DNA from: Siphonodentalium dalli
Taxonomy: Eukaryota > Mollusca > Scaphopoda > Gadilida > Siphonodentaliidae
Direction of reading: 5' to 3'
DNA: 64,000 bases
NCBI GenBank assembly: GCA_032622095.1
Contig: CP136067.1
Span: forward strand, 43,255,549 to 43,319,548
This document shows, piece by piece, positions 11,001-23,000 of this stretch. Below the pieces are notes generated by a model. That model was given only the letters and a program-made list of their open reading frames with translations, did not search any database and was not told where the DNA came from. Position 1 is the stretch's first letter; each line of letters opens with the position of its first letter. The position numbers were made by a program, and so were the translations under genes.

Positions 11001-14000
11001 ATGGAGCAATTAAATATGCAATTATTGGGGTCCTATCCGCTTGTGATCCCTCAAAAATTCGATTTTACAGAACGCGGTATAAAATTTCACAAAAAATTAC
11101 AACTGGGATTCTAGTCACATTTCAACAAGAAATGAACAGACGGTTGCAATTAAGTGAGGCATACCATTACCTATGAATATTCCAACTCACTGGAACCAAA
11201 ATTCTTACTTTGGCTCAAAATGGCTGCCAAAATGTCCGCCAAAATATGGAAAATGGTAAATATTGCCATAGGGTGTCCTGCAATCGATTACAAGTTGTGG
11301 TTGATGTACAAAATTGGCTATTATGCCTTCTATAAATTGAATACTAACATGTCTGCTGCGCCATGTTTAATTGTTACTGTTGCCACCACTGACATCACCA
11401 AAAAATATTGTATTGGACTTTTCTCTCAAAAACTTGACATAAATATCGGCAAAAATTTACTTTTCAGGTTTGGACCATTTTTTCTAGTAATATGTAACTG
11501 TCTTTGGATTGAAAGGTATTTATTGTATTGGTTTATCTTAAATGTGTCACACCACTGTGTTTATAGACCAAATTGCTCAAGATAGCTTCCAAAATGGCAA
11601 CCAAATTGGTAAAAGTTATTTTTTTACATATATCATTATAACATTATATATATAACATTATTCTCTGCGTTATCCGAAAATGTAGCAAATTGTGACTCAC
11701 TTGGTTATTATACGTGTTAGGTAATTAACTGACAACTAAATGTTCTATTATGGTTGTCCCAGTTCCGTATGGGGCATGACAAATTCATTTTAAAGTATGG
11801 AAATTTGCGGAGAACCTCTTTTGTGATTCTGACCATATTATTGAAAGAAAATGGGCAGAACGTTGAGACGGAACTGAGATGAACCATAATATGTGGCTCT
11901 TCTGGTCCATTATGATAAACCAATATCAACTGGATACAGGATTAATGCCAAGATGGTAGCCAGGGTGTTACTCTATGATCATAGGTGAGGTGAATAGGTA
12001 TACATGGATTTATTGTATGTCATGAATGATGTGAATATGTATACAATGAGTGACTATATGGTTATGCGTGTGTTGTCCATAGTGAGATTTATAGGTATAC
12101 ATGGAGAGGTCATGGTCAGGTGTGGGGTGTATCGGTATGCATGGTTATAATGATATATGTAAAAAAATAACTTATTACCAATTTGGTTGCCATTTTGGAA
12201 GCCATCTTGAGCAATTTGGTCTATAAACACCGTAGTGTGACACATTTAAGATAGACCAATACAATAAACACCTTTCAATCTAAAGATAGTTACATATTAC
12301 TAGAAAAAATGATCCAAACCTGAAAAGTAAATTTTTGCCGATATTTATGTCAAGTTTTTGAGAGAAAAGTCCAATATTTTTGGTGATGTCAGTGGTGACA
12401 ACAGTAACAATTAACCATGGTGCAGCAGACATGTTAGTATTCAATGTATAGAAGGCATAATAGCCAATTTTGTACATCAACACAACTTGTAAGCGATTGC
12501 AGGACACCCTATGGCAATATTTACCATTTTCCATATTTTGGCGGCCATTTTGGCAGCCATTTTGAGCCAAAGTAAAAATTTTGGTTCCAGTGAGTTGGAA
12601 TATTCATAGGTAATGATATGCCTCACTTAATTGCAACCTTCTGTTCATGTCTTGTTGAAATATGACTAGAATCGCATTTGTGATTTTTTTGTGAAATTTT
12701 ATACCGCTTTCTGTAAAATCGAATTTTTGAGGGATCACAAGCGGATAGGACCCCAATAATTGCATATTTAATTGCTCAATGATCAGTTAATATTAAAAAT
12801 ACAAAATAACGTCATATTACTCAACCAGTTCCAAACATCATGAACTGATCTAGAAGATAGTTGTGAAAAAATGTCATATTTTCAACTTCCGGCGGCCATT
12901 TTGGTGGCCATCTTGGGTGGTGAATTTCAATTTTGGCCCAAAATAGTGTCATTATGCCTTAGCTTCATGAAAATATATACATTTTACTAGATTAGTGATG
13001 TGAGTTTGCAATAAATTCCAAGTAACTGGTTTTACGTCTGTGAAAAAAATTGGGGGGGGGGGTATACTTTTTAGGGCGCTTTAAAAAAAATTGCTGACAG
13101 ATAGATGGCCAGCCGATAAATTCTTGATGTCGGATACCTGAATTTACAAAATCCGCAGAGAAAAAACTTTATACGCATCCGTGACCTGGCGTAGGACTTA
13201 TGATTCTTAGTTAATTTCGAAATCCGGCCTTTCAACTAATCGATGAATATCTTTTACAGCATGTCTCTTTCCTCTTTGACTACGTTGGGCAATTTCTTTT
13301 TCAGGGGACTATACTCCCAGGGAGAGATGGAGAAGATAAACGGTGCGTTAGAAAACAATAAGTCTATCTTAGAACAATCTTTTACGGTACGTACATTGAT
13401 TCATATATACATGTACATATGTGTATGATTACCAGTCAGACTAAAATAGTTAATGAATACAACACCTCTCTATATTATATGATGCACACAATTGATCCCA
13501 TTAGGTACGGTGAATATTCCCCAAATTTTGAGACATATCTTTCATTGTCATGTTTTCATTTTATTTAATCTTTCAGTTCCATCTTCTCTCTTGAAAATCT
13601 GGGAATATATGTTTCTTCAACTGGCAGGAAATTGCAATTTAACTATATAGATAACGCTAGTGTGTGGGGAAACATGACCAGCATATATATCATATACTGT
13701 TATATATATAGTCCGACAAAAAACAAATGCCACCAAAACCAAGTTTCTTACTTGTAATTTAACCATTTCGTTATACTAAATAAGCATTGATGAATGGTTC
13801 TTATAGGAATATTCAAATAGTAAATTCAACGAATGGCTATAAAATATTTCGCACAAATGAATAGAAATAATTCTGCATGCACTTGATTAGTTATCCGTTC
13901 AGATGTCTGATTATACATGTATTTCCTGAAGATCACTCCAGATATATACTTATATAATTCATGGGAGAACCATTTTAGTAAAGAACGGGTTAAATGTTGA

Positions 14001-17000
14001 TTACAGGTAGCTGATGGCGAGGAGGGGAAAAGCAGGCTATGTCTGTGGAACCATCCTGGGGATGACCTGACGGGTGTTGTAGCTCGGTGTGAACGCATGG
14101 TCGGAACGTGCGAAAAAGTAAGGCATTAAACACAATATGCGATCGGTCTCAAATCCGGTTCGCGGTATAGTTATTCTATTATTTCTTCATTCCACCAAGT
14201 GGACCATGATATGCAATGCTGTTGTTAGAACTAGATCTGTTATGAGATAAGTCTCGCACAAAATCGCAACCCTACGAAATGTATACTAAAAAAACTGGAA
14301 GAAATGTCAATATTTTAATTTATCGACGTCCCGATCAGATTATCGTCGTCCCCATCAGATTTAACGTCGTCCCCATCAGATTTATCGCCTTCTCCATCAG
14401 ATTTATCATTTATCGGCGTTCCCATCAGATTTATCGGCGTCCCATCAGATTTATTGGCGTCACCATCAGATTTATCGGCGTCCCCATCAGATTTATTGGC
14501 GCCCCCATCAGATTTATCGGCGTCCCCATCAGGTTTTTCAATTCTTTTATCATTGTACATGAAGTGCCCACACGATCCAACAACAAACATAATTATAATT
14601 TATTTTTTCAGTTGCTTGGGGGAGAAGTCTACCATTACCACACCAAGTTGATGATGAAGCAGCCATTTACGGGAGGAAAGCATGTTTGGCATCAGGATTA
14701 TGGGTAAAATTCTCACCATACAATGTTCAAACCGCCAAGCTCGTCTGAGAGTGACAAGAAAACCATAGTCAGAAATGGTAACGCCACCAAGATTATGGTA
14801 TTACATATAAATAGAAATTATAAAAAATACATAAAATATTTTGATAACAATTGCGTTTAAACAAGTAATCCTTCAAATTATTACTAACAAAGTAAACGAC
14901 TGTGGGGTCACTCAACAGATTATAAAGACTTGGACATAGTATACTGTAAATACTAAAATTTAAATGAAATAATTAAAAGATAAAATTTAGCAAGTAGTAA
15001 AAGTTAATTTTCTCATTTTTGTTTTGGTTAAATAAAGCAATAATTTAAATGTAACATTTGGTTTTAAAAAAATGATTGACCGTGGCTCTTCCAATAATTG
15101 CGCGACTGACCTGGTCAATTGTTCTTAAGAAGTTGTTTTGAGAATTACTATGGAGGGAAATAGTTGTGGCTGTGGCTTCGCAAGTAATTACCTTGGTGAC
15201 GTGATGTTAACAAATCTGAACTCCAGTTAACCAAGGACGCTTCATACCAAATATAAGGTGAATTATTAATTCTTTAGAAGTTGTTTTAAGATTTACTATG
15301 GAGGGAAAGAATTGTGGTGCTGGCTTCGCAACTATTTGACCTCATTGTAACAAATATAAATATTAGTCACTCAGGCAATAGATGTATCTATTCTGTATAT
15401 TAACTTATTGGGTCTTACGTGTCTTGAGATGTCTAAATAGTTTTCGATGGACAGATCGCGCAAGGGACCCACGCCAATCTTCTCTGTTGGGATTCCAATT
15501 GTTGGCTCATTAAATAGGCACATATGCTTAAGATACAGTCGCACGCTCCCGTAAGTCGGGTTTTGATTCCAGTTAATGAAAATATCATTGAAATAATCGG
15601 TTTCCCCCAATAAACATCCATATATTGAATATACATGTTTTGGAGCAGAATTAGGCAGTCCATATTGGACGCCATCATGGAATTTATTTTGTTTTGTTTT
15701 AATTTTCACACATAATTATTAGTTATATGGATGGAGTTCTCATTAAACCTCACATCCTTGTATTGGTTACAGTAATACCCGAAGTAATTGACCACTTAAC
15801 CACATCAGAATTATTGGTAATTTTTCAGGATTTGAAATCCTGAAAATTTACCAATAATTTTGCTGTGGTCAAGTGGTCAATTACTTTGGACATTACTGTA
15901 TGAGGATTGAGTTATCATTAAACCTCAAATCCTTATATTGGTTACAGTAATGCCCAAAGTAATTGACCACTTAACCACAGCAGAATTATGTATTTTTTCA
16001 GCATTTACAATCCTCAAATTACCCATTATTCTGCTGTGGTTAAGTGGTCAATTGCTTTGAACATTACTGTATGATGATTGAGTTATCATTAAACCTCAAA
16101 TCCTTATATTGGTTACAGTAATGCCCAAAGTAATTGACCCTTTAATCACAGCATAATTATGGGTAATTTTTCAGGATTTAGAATCATGAAAAAATACACA
16201 CAATTTTGCTGTGGTTAAGTGATGAATTACTTTGGACATTACTGTATGTAGATGGAGTTAAACCTCACATCAGTGTGTTGGGGATTTGGACCTTGACTTG
16301 GGACCTTTGGTTTTTAACGCAACAAATGCGCGTACACCTTATACACAAATTTTTTATGTAACCAGAGTTTTTATTGGATAAGATGAGTTTGAAGCCTGCT
16401 TACATTTCAAAATGTTGTCAGTTTTGTATTGTCTGCAGCGGATCTCGACGCGTTGAAGCAAAAGTTACAAAAGATAAAATGTGTATGTGACGAGACTATA
16501 ATACAAATGAAAAAATAAATTGAGGGAGGGGTGGGCGATACAGGGAACTAAGGGTTGAACCGATATAAATTTGTAGAGCAATAACGACCAATGTTGACAT
16601 ATTATGCATATCAACTCTACTGTTGCAACAAGGCTATAAAATAGGGGGGTGTCAGAATCTTAGTCATCTCTATATAGTGCCAGAATAGTCATTTATGGAG
16701 TTCTATAAGATGTTGGGTTGGTTATATGGACTCGGAGAAAAAAGGGGTTTGTACCGATGAAGTTGATGAACTGGCATAAATTAGTGGATCGATGTTGCCA
16801 TGTAATGCATCGTGATCAACTGTACTAAAGCAGCAATTATATAAAATTGGGGGGGGGGGGGGGGGTCTGAAATTATCTCTATAGTTGGCACCAGGATTAT
16901 ATAGAAAGGAATAGCAATTGATATACATATACGGCATACTATAGTAATACCATAGACATATAAGTACAAGTATCACGAGATAAAATATTACGTAACATGA

Positions 17001-20000
17001 CTATATACCGATGAAAGAAATAAATAAATTGGACCGGGATTAGAGGTTGGGTTGGTTATATGTGGATAATTGGATATGGAATTCATACCGATGAAACGAT
17101 ACAAATTAGTGGAGCGATAAAGACACTTAGTCAGGCTACGCGGGGGAAATAGGGGTTGATACGATAGACCGAAATAAATTTGTCGAGTGATAATGACCAA
17201 TGTTGACGTATAAAGTAACGCGACTGTACTGTCACACAATTATCAGGTAGAACCGGTCAAATATGACAGGGTACAACACGTAATTATTTCCTAGATCGAA
17301 GAAATGATTTTTTTTTTTTCGATGATAAAATTTAACATGGGATTTTTTCCATTAAAATCGATTTATGTCTATAAAACTGTCATTTTTCAAAATTTTGAGC
17401 TGAAACTTGGTGTGTATGTGTATAATACTACTATATTCTTAAAATGACAGAGTTCAGCGCGTAATTATGTTTTAGATGGAAGAAATTGAATTTGTTTTCG
17501 ATAACAAATTTACAGCGTGTACGGCCTACGGGTCATTGAGTATGCTCAATTTTTGTAAACAAACTTTTGTCAATAGCCGTTTTGGTCAAACTAAACCTTC
17601 TTCGACCGGGACAGCGGATCCGAATAGTAGCTAAGATGTATTTTGATAGAATTATCAAAAGAATATGACCGATCAGGGTACATTTTAACAGAATAGAGTG
17701 GAGAAATCTTGGTGATAATTCCAGAAAATAAAGATGTAGGAGAATCACAATTAAACTTCCCACAATGCACTTCACTAATCCATGGGTTCTCAATGGGTTA
17801 CACATTATTTTCAGTCTATCAGATTATTTATATTTTCAACAACAAGTGACTTTAAGTTTACAATTTCAGCCTGTCCTGACTCTATCGATACGATTTAACA
17901 CATTTTCAAAAACGTATTATACACCGGTGGCGTTAACTTTACGATTTAAGCATCTACGTGATTCTATCGGTACGATTGAGTAAGGTACAAACAAGAATAC
18001 ATCAGGGGCTCCCAATGGGTTATATATTATTTTCAGTCTATCAAATTATTTAAATTTTCAACAACATATTATTACACCGGTGACGTTAAGTTTACAATTT
18101 CAGCCTGTCCTGACTCTATCGATACGATTTATCATATTTTCATAAACATATTATACACCGGTGGCGTTAACGTTACAATTTCGGCATCTACGTGATTCTA
18201 TCGGTACGATTGAGTAAGGTACACAAAATCTCCAAGAATACATTCGCCCTGTACACCACACAATATCAAACTCACAGAAGCTATAAACACCACAGGTGGC
18301 GTAATAAATGATAATCATTGAACACGTTTCGAATAAAAAAACTAAGTATAACTGGTGTTTAAAACGAGAAATCGGCAAAAAATCGACAATACATTTGCAT
18401 AGAAAGCGAGGTTATCATTCGATGACCACGCCCCCTGTTAACCAGCCAACATATTAGTGATTAATGTAAATGTAAAGTAACGAAAATCGGCCATATTTGA
18501 TTCGAGTCGAGGAATCCACCCATCAAAGCTCAGAGTGATCAGATTTTGATTCTTGCAATCTGTTATTTTCCCGAGATATGTAATTATTGGCGGCCTGGCA
18601 AACATTCGTCAAGCGGCATTTCAAATTGTTTTATTTTTGTTGGAATCTGTTGATATGGGGACCATCGAATCGGATTGAGCACCCTTAATTTTGTCAAACA
18701 TTTTGTGACATCGGTGAATTCTTCAATCTATTGGAACGACTATATACGAGCAAGGTTCGAGGGTTTAAAAAAAAAAGAAAAACAAACAAACAAACATATA
18801 AAAAATTAAATAAATCCTGGACATGCTGATATATCGGAGATGCTGCTAATGATAATCTAGGTATTTATTGTGTTGCCCCTTTTGTGTGAATTGTCTCTAA
18901 GATCGTGTGCACAGTGCAGTTGACTGAAAATACTGCACAACGAAATGCATCTGTCGGTACGGATAAATAACCACTCCAATATATAGATTTGATGTATTTT
19001 GTATCTGGCGGGGTTTCGAGGAATGCCACGAGGGTACATAAGATGGGCAACGCTTCGATCGTCTCTGTTTGACCAATATTGGTACGCAAGAGACCGAGGA
19101 ATGGCAGCTGCATGCATGCATGGGACATATTAAAGGTACTCAATCCGATTCGATTGTCCCCATATCATCAGATTCCAACAATAACATACTTTTTTGAAAT
19201 GCCGCTTCAGTTATCAGAATCGAATAATTGTCCAAAAACAATGCTAACCACAGTCAGCAATAGCAAAAAACCTGTTATTTATCAACATTTTGTTCAACGA
19301 AATTTTGCCGGTTGTCAAATATCTGACACAAAAAAGCCACTTGATTTTAGAGTTATCTATCTTCATCCTCAATTTGGTCAGACTGTTTACTGGGCCACCT
19401 AAAATTGTCGGTGAAAAATAATAGATTTCAAACATCGATATCTGATCACTCTGAGCTTTGTTGGGTGGGTTCCTCGACTCGTATCAAATATTTTTACCCC
19501 CCGAAGCCAAGGAAATAGTAATTTGCGCAGATTTGGGAGAGTTACTTCGGATTATGCATCTTCAAACCTGTGGTGGCGGTATTATGTGAACCGAGAGCCA
19601 TGCACGTATCGCGTATTCGAAGTATTTCACGAGGATATATGCTATATTGGGGGCCTCCCGTCAACCCCCTTTTTGTGTTTGGCAAAACCAAAAATTAATT
19701 TAATAAGGAAAATGCAACGCAAGCTCTGTGGAGCTCCGTGGTCCAGTGGTTAGCGCGTTGGACTTGTCTTCGCTGTCAACACAGCGAGGCGAGTTCGCGG
19801 CTGGCTGGTGGTCTGTTATGAGTTTCCACACAGCAGTGACTTGGCCGACTTGAGCGATGTGCAATTGTTGGATTGTACACTGTTTGAATCTCGCGCCAAG
19901 TTGTGACCCTTGAGCAAGGTCGCTCGTACTGTGTCTGCTTTGCACCACCCATGCATTACAAGGGTACCTGATAATGAGCAGTGAAAGATCTTGTCAGTAT

Positions 20001-23000
20001 GCTAGCCATATAGTATCATCGCATACTCCCGGCTGTACCTCCCCCTGTCCCCGGGGAGCAGTAGATGGTTCAGGCTCATCAGGGTAATAATTGTAAAACT
20101 TTGAGCGCTTTGGGCCTCATGGGAAAGGCGCTTTACAAATGCTATACATTATTATTATTATAAAATGTTTCACACATTACAGTTACTGGTACAAGAACGG
20201 ATGTTTGTTTCCGGATATGTTAACGGCATTTATAGCAGTGGATGCGTGCAATAAAGAAAACGGATGCCTGCAGGTGAGATTCCCAAGTATAGTACATATT
20301 ATATAGATGGAGAGGATTTGATTGAAAACGTCTAACTTCGCACGTCAAGAAATGTCAGACTTTTATACCATTTGTCACGGTGTGGAGGCAGAATGTGACC
20401 AATCGTAGAATAATTATAGTCTGTTGATAAAAAATTGCCGATGAAGATGGATAACTATAAAATCAAGTGATAATACGGCCATATTCTGTTGAACAAAATG
20501 TTGATAAATAACACGTTCTGGGAAATTTGATACCAAAGTTGACAGTGGTTAGCATTATTTTGATGCAATAAATCGATTTTGATAACTATAAAGCGTATTT
20601 TGAAGAAATGTTGTTGTTTTTGTATCTTGATGCTATGGGGACCGTCTGATCGGATTGAGTAACGTTCGAGTGTGAATTATTACGTAGAAGTACTTATTTA
20701 CTGATGTCTTTAATATGACATGTTTCGTGTCTTCTTCACAAATAACTACATCGCTGTGTTATGTTGCAGGGAATTTTAAAAATATAATTACCTCTCTAAA
20801 AATTACTTTGAACAAGATTATTCTCTATTTATATTTGATCACCTACCGGAGTGTTTCACATCACTTTAATTTTAGAGTCACCGATTATTTTTTTATAGTG
20901 ACTTGATATACGGTTTTAGTAACAATCTATTCCATAAAATATGATTAAAATACTATAATTCATCACCATTTGAAGCACATGTGTCTCATAAGATGCCCAT
21001 AGAGTAATAGAAAACAGCTGAAATCATAGAAAGATCCCCCGTTTTAGTTCCCAGAATGCAACAGAATTCATGAATTTTCAATGGAAAGGGAATAACTCTC
21101 TTTTAGATATAGAGTTATTCCCCCCATTGAAAATAATACACATTTAATACAATCGAGATGACAAAAACACGTTGGTAACTCAACAAGACAACATGTTCAC
21201 ATTTTATTTTACCCGATAAGTTGATAATACAATGTTTTGGAGCCTACTCTTTCGAACGGTATATAATATGGCATATATTTTGTATATGTGATCTGCATGG
21301 GGTTCGAAAATTAAGTGGGCCTTTAATCATGGTAATCCACAGTGGGATTAGTGTGGTTCCCACGGTGTTTTGCTTATCGCACACCCTTTACATACTGCAT
21401 ATAATACATGTGCATATGGTCAATCCAACTATGTTAACAAAGTTACTGATCTATTATATATGCTTCCAGATATTACGTGGGTCGCATAAAGCAGGACGAG
21501 TTGAACATCTCCTCGTCGGTGGACAAACCGGGGCTGATCTCGAGAGGGTAAATGAGCTCAAGAAAGTCTGCGATCTGGAGTTCGTAGAAATGGACCCAGG
21601 TGATTTGATGTGTTCTTAAATTAATTTGTTGATCGATCACAATTGATGGACTTAAAGAATAGTCAGTTGACTGAAAATTATCACATTTGTCCTTTAATTG
21701 TCAAGCAAATGACGATTGACGATATCTTGTGTTCTTTAAAGGGATACTGTACTCAAATGTTGTTGTTGGTTTCTATAGTCTCTGAGTCATAGAATAAGGA
21801 CTCATTATCTGAAAGTCGGTTGAGTACGAAGTAATGTTACGGATGGCAGATTAGCCGGAACGCGAAAATACCAATTGTCGTTGTCGAGTAATTTTTTGAC
21901 AGTTTTAAAGCAAATGTATCAAATAAATGTTATATTATATGCATAGTAGTCCCATATACTCATTTAAGTGAGTGTATAGTTACTAGTCAGTGAATGGCTT
22001 GAGTTTACACCCCGTATCAACATATTTTTTTACACGACCATGTGTTGCCCAATCCACTATCCGTGAATATTTTTGATTACGTCCTGTACACGGAAATTCG
22101 TAATTTAATTTATGACTTCAGCTATAAATGAAATTTATATCAAATTATTAACTATGGTTTTAAGATAACCTATTATCCTGAACGTTTACAGAATATATTT
22201 TCGACTCAAATTACTTAGTTTTCAATATATTATCGATATTAGATCGTTGTTTTCACCGGGAATTTATTGAAAATGCCGATTAGTACCCCTTTAACTATAC
22301 CTATACTTTGGAAGAACTTTTTCATTGGCTGAGCTATACATTACGCCAGAATATTACAGAAACGACCGTAAAATCTTAAAATGTAATTACATATATCATT
22401 TGAATATTCCTTTAATGTATCCATGGCATTTCAACCGATGCTGTCGATATTTATGCTGAAAACATATTTTGTGATTTACAATTCAGTCTACGTGTGAGAT
22501 AAATACGGATAATTGACGATACTAAATTTAGACCTGCCGTTCTTTCAAGTTTCAAATACGAATACACTCTTGTATGCATATGACCGCTCATATAAAATTA
22601 TAGTCTTGTAGTTATAAATTCATGTACAATTAAATCAAGCATTTTATATATACATGTAGAGCTCAATATTATACAAACTTTAACAAATATTTCTGACATT
22701 CAAACATGATTATGTTATATAATATGCCCAAATAAATCACAACGATGCATTGATGATAGGAGTAATTTACACTTATAGGTGATTGCTTGTTCTTCCACTG
22801 ATTATGTTATATAGTATGCCCAAATAAACCACAACGATGCATTAATGATAGGAGTAATTTACACTTACAGGTGATTGCTTGTTCTTCCACTGATTATGTT
22901 ATATAGTATGCCCAAATAAATCACAACGATGCATTGATGATAGGAGTAATTTACACTTACAGGTGATTGCTTGTTCTTCCACTGGTTATGTTATATAGTA

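Larger units (their letters stand above)
8081..13304 (+). other. Intron 1, repeat-rich
   Basis: This 5.2 kb intron holds the 75-bp hAT-like MITE at 8209-8283 and the 2.6 kb palindrome at 10603-13184. The part between them (8292-10602) has no recognisable gene. It contains small hairpins near 8840-9030 and a fragment at about 9540-9565 similar to the mariner-like hairpins in intron 4. Confidence 0.7.
14704..20182 (+). other. Intron 4, repeat-rich
   Basis: This 5.5 kb intron contains three mariner-like hairpins (15768-16246), a G-homopolymer near 16849-16865, two copies of a dispersed repeat (17781-18225), fragments of the GGTACTCAATC-ended element (18481-18685, 19135-19527) and a SINE (19731-20162). 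A minus-strand open frame of 112 codons at 15371-15709 has no family I recognise. The remaining stretches, including 16250-17780, show nothing identifiable. Confidence 0.7.

Noticed and set aside
11154-11585. 143-codon open frame and its 96-codon counterpart at 12280-12570
   Set aside because: They are the same repeat sequence in the two palindrome arms, with different breaks and no recognisable domain.
14315-14590. Acidic DKSDGD-repeat protein on the minus strand
   Set aside because: It is the minus-strand reading of a 21-bp minisatellite lying in an intron.
15371-15709. 112-codon minus-strand frame in intron 4
   Set aside because: It is long for this AT-rich DNA, but no motif, homology or splice context could be seen; a protein search would decide.
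19731-19805. A functional tRNA gene
   Set aside because: A- and B-box-like parts are present, but the tRNA fold is poor and the sequence continues into a SINE body with an (ATT)n tail.
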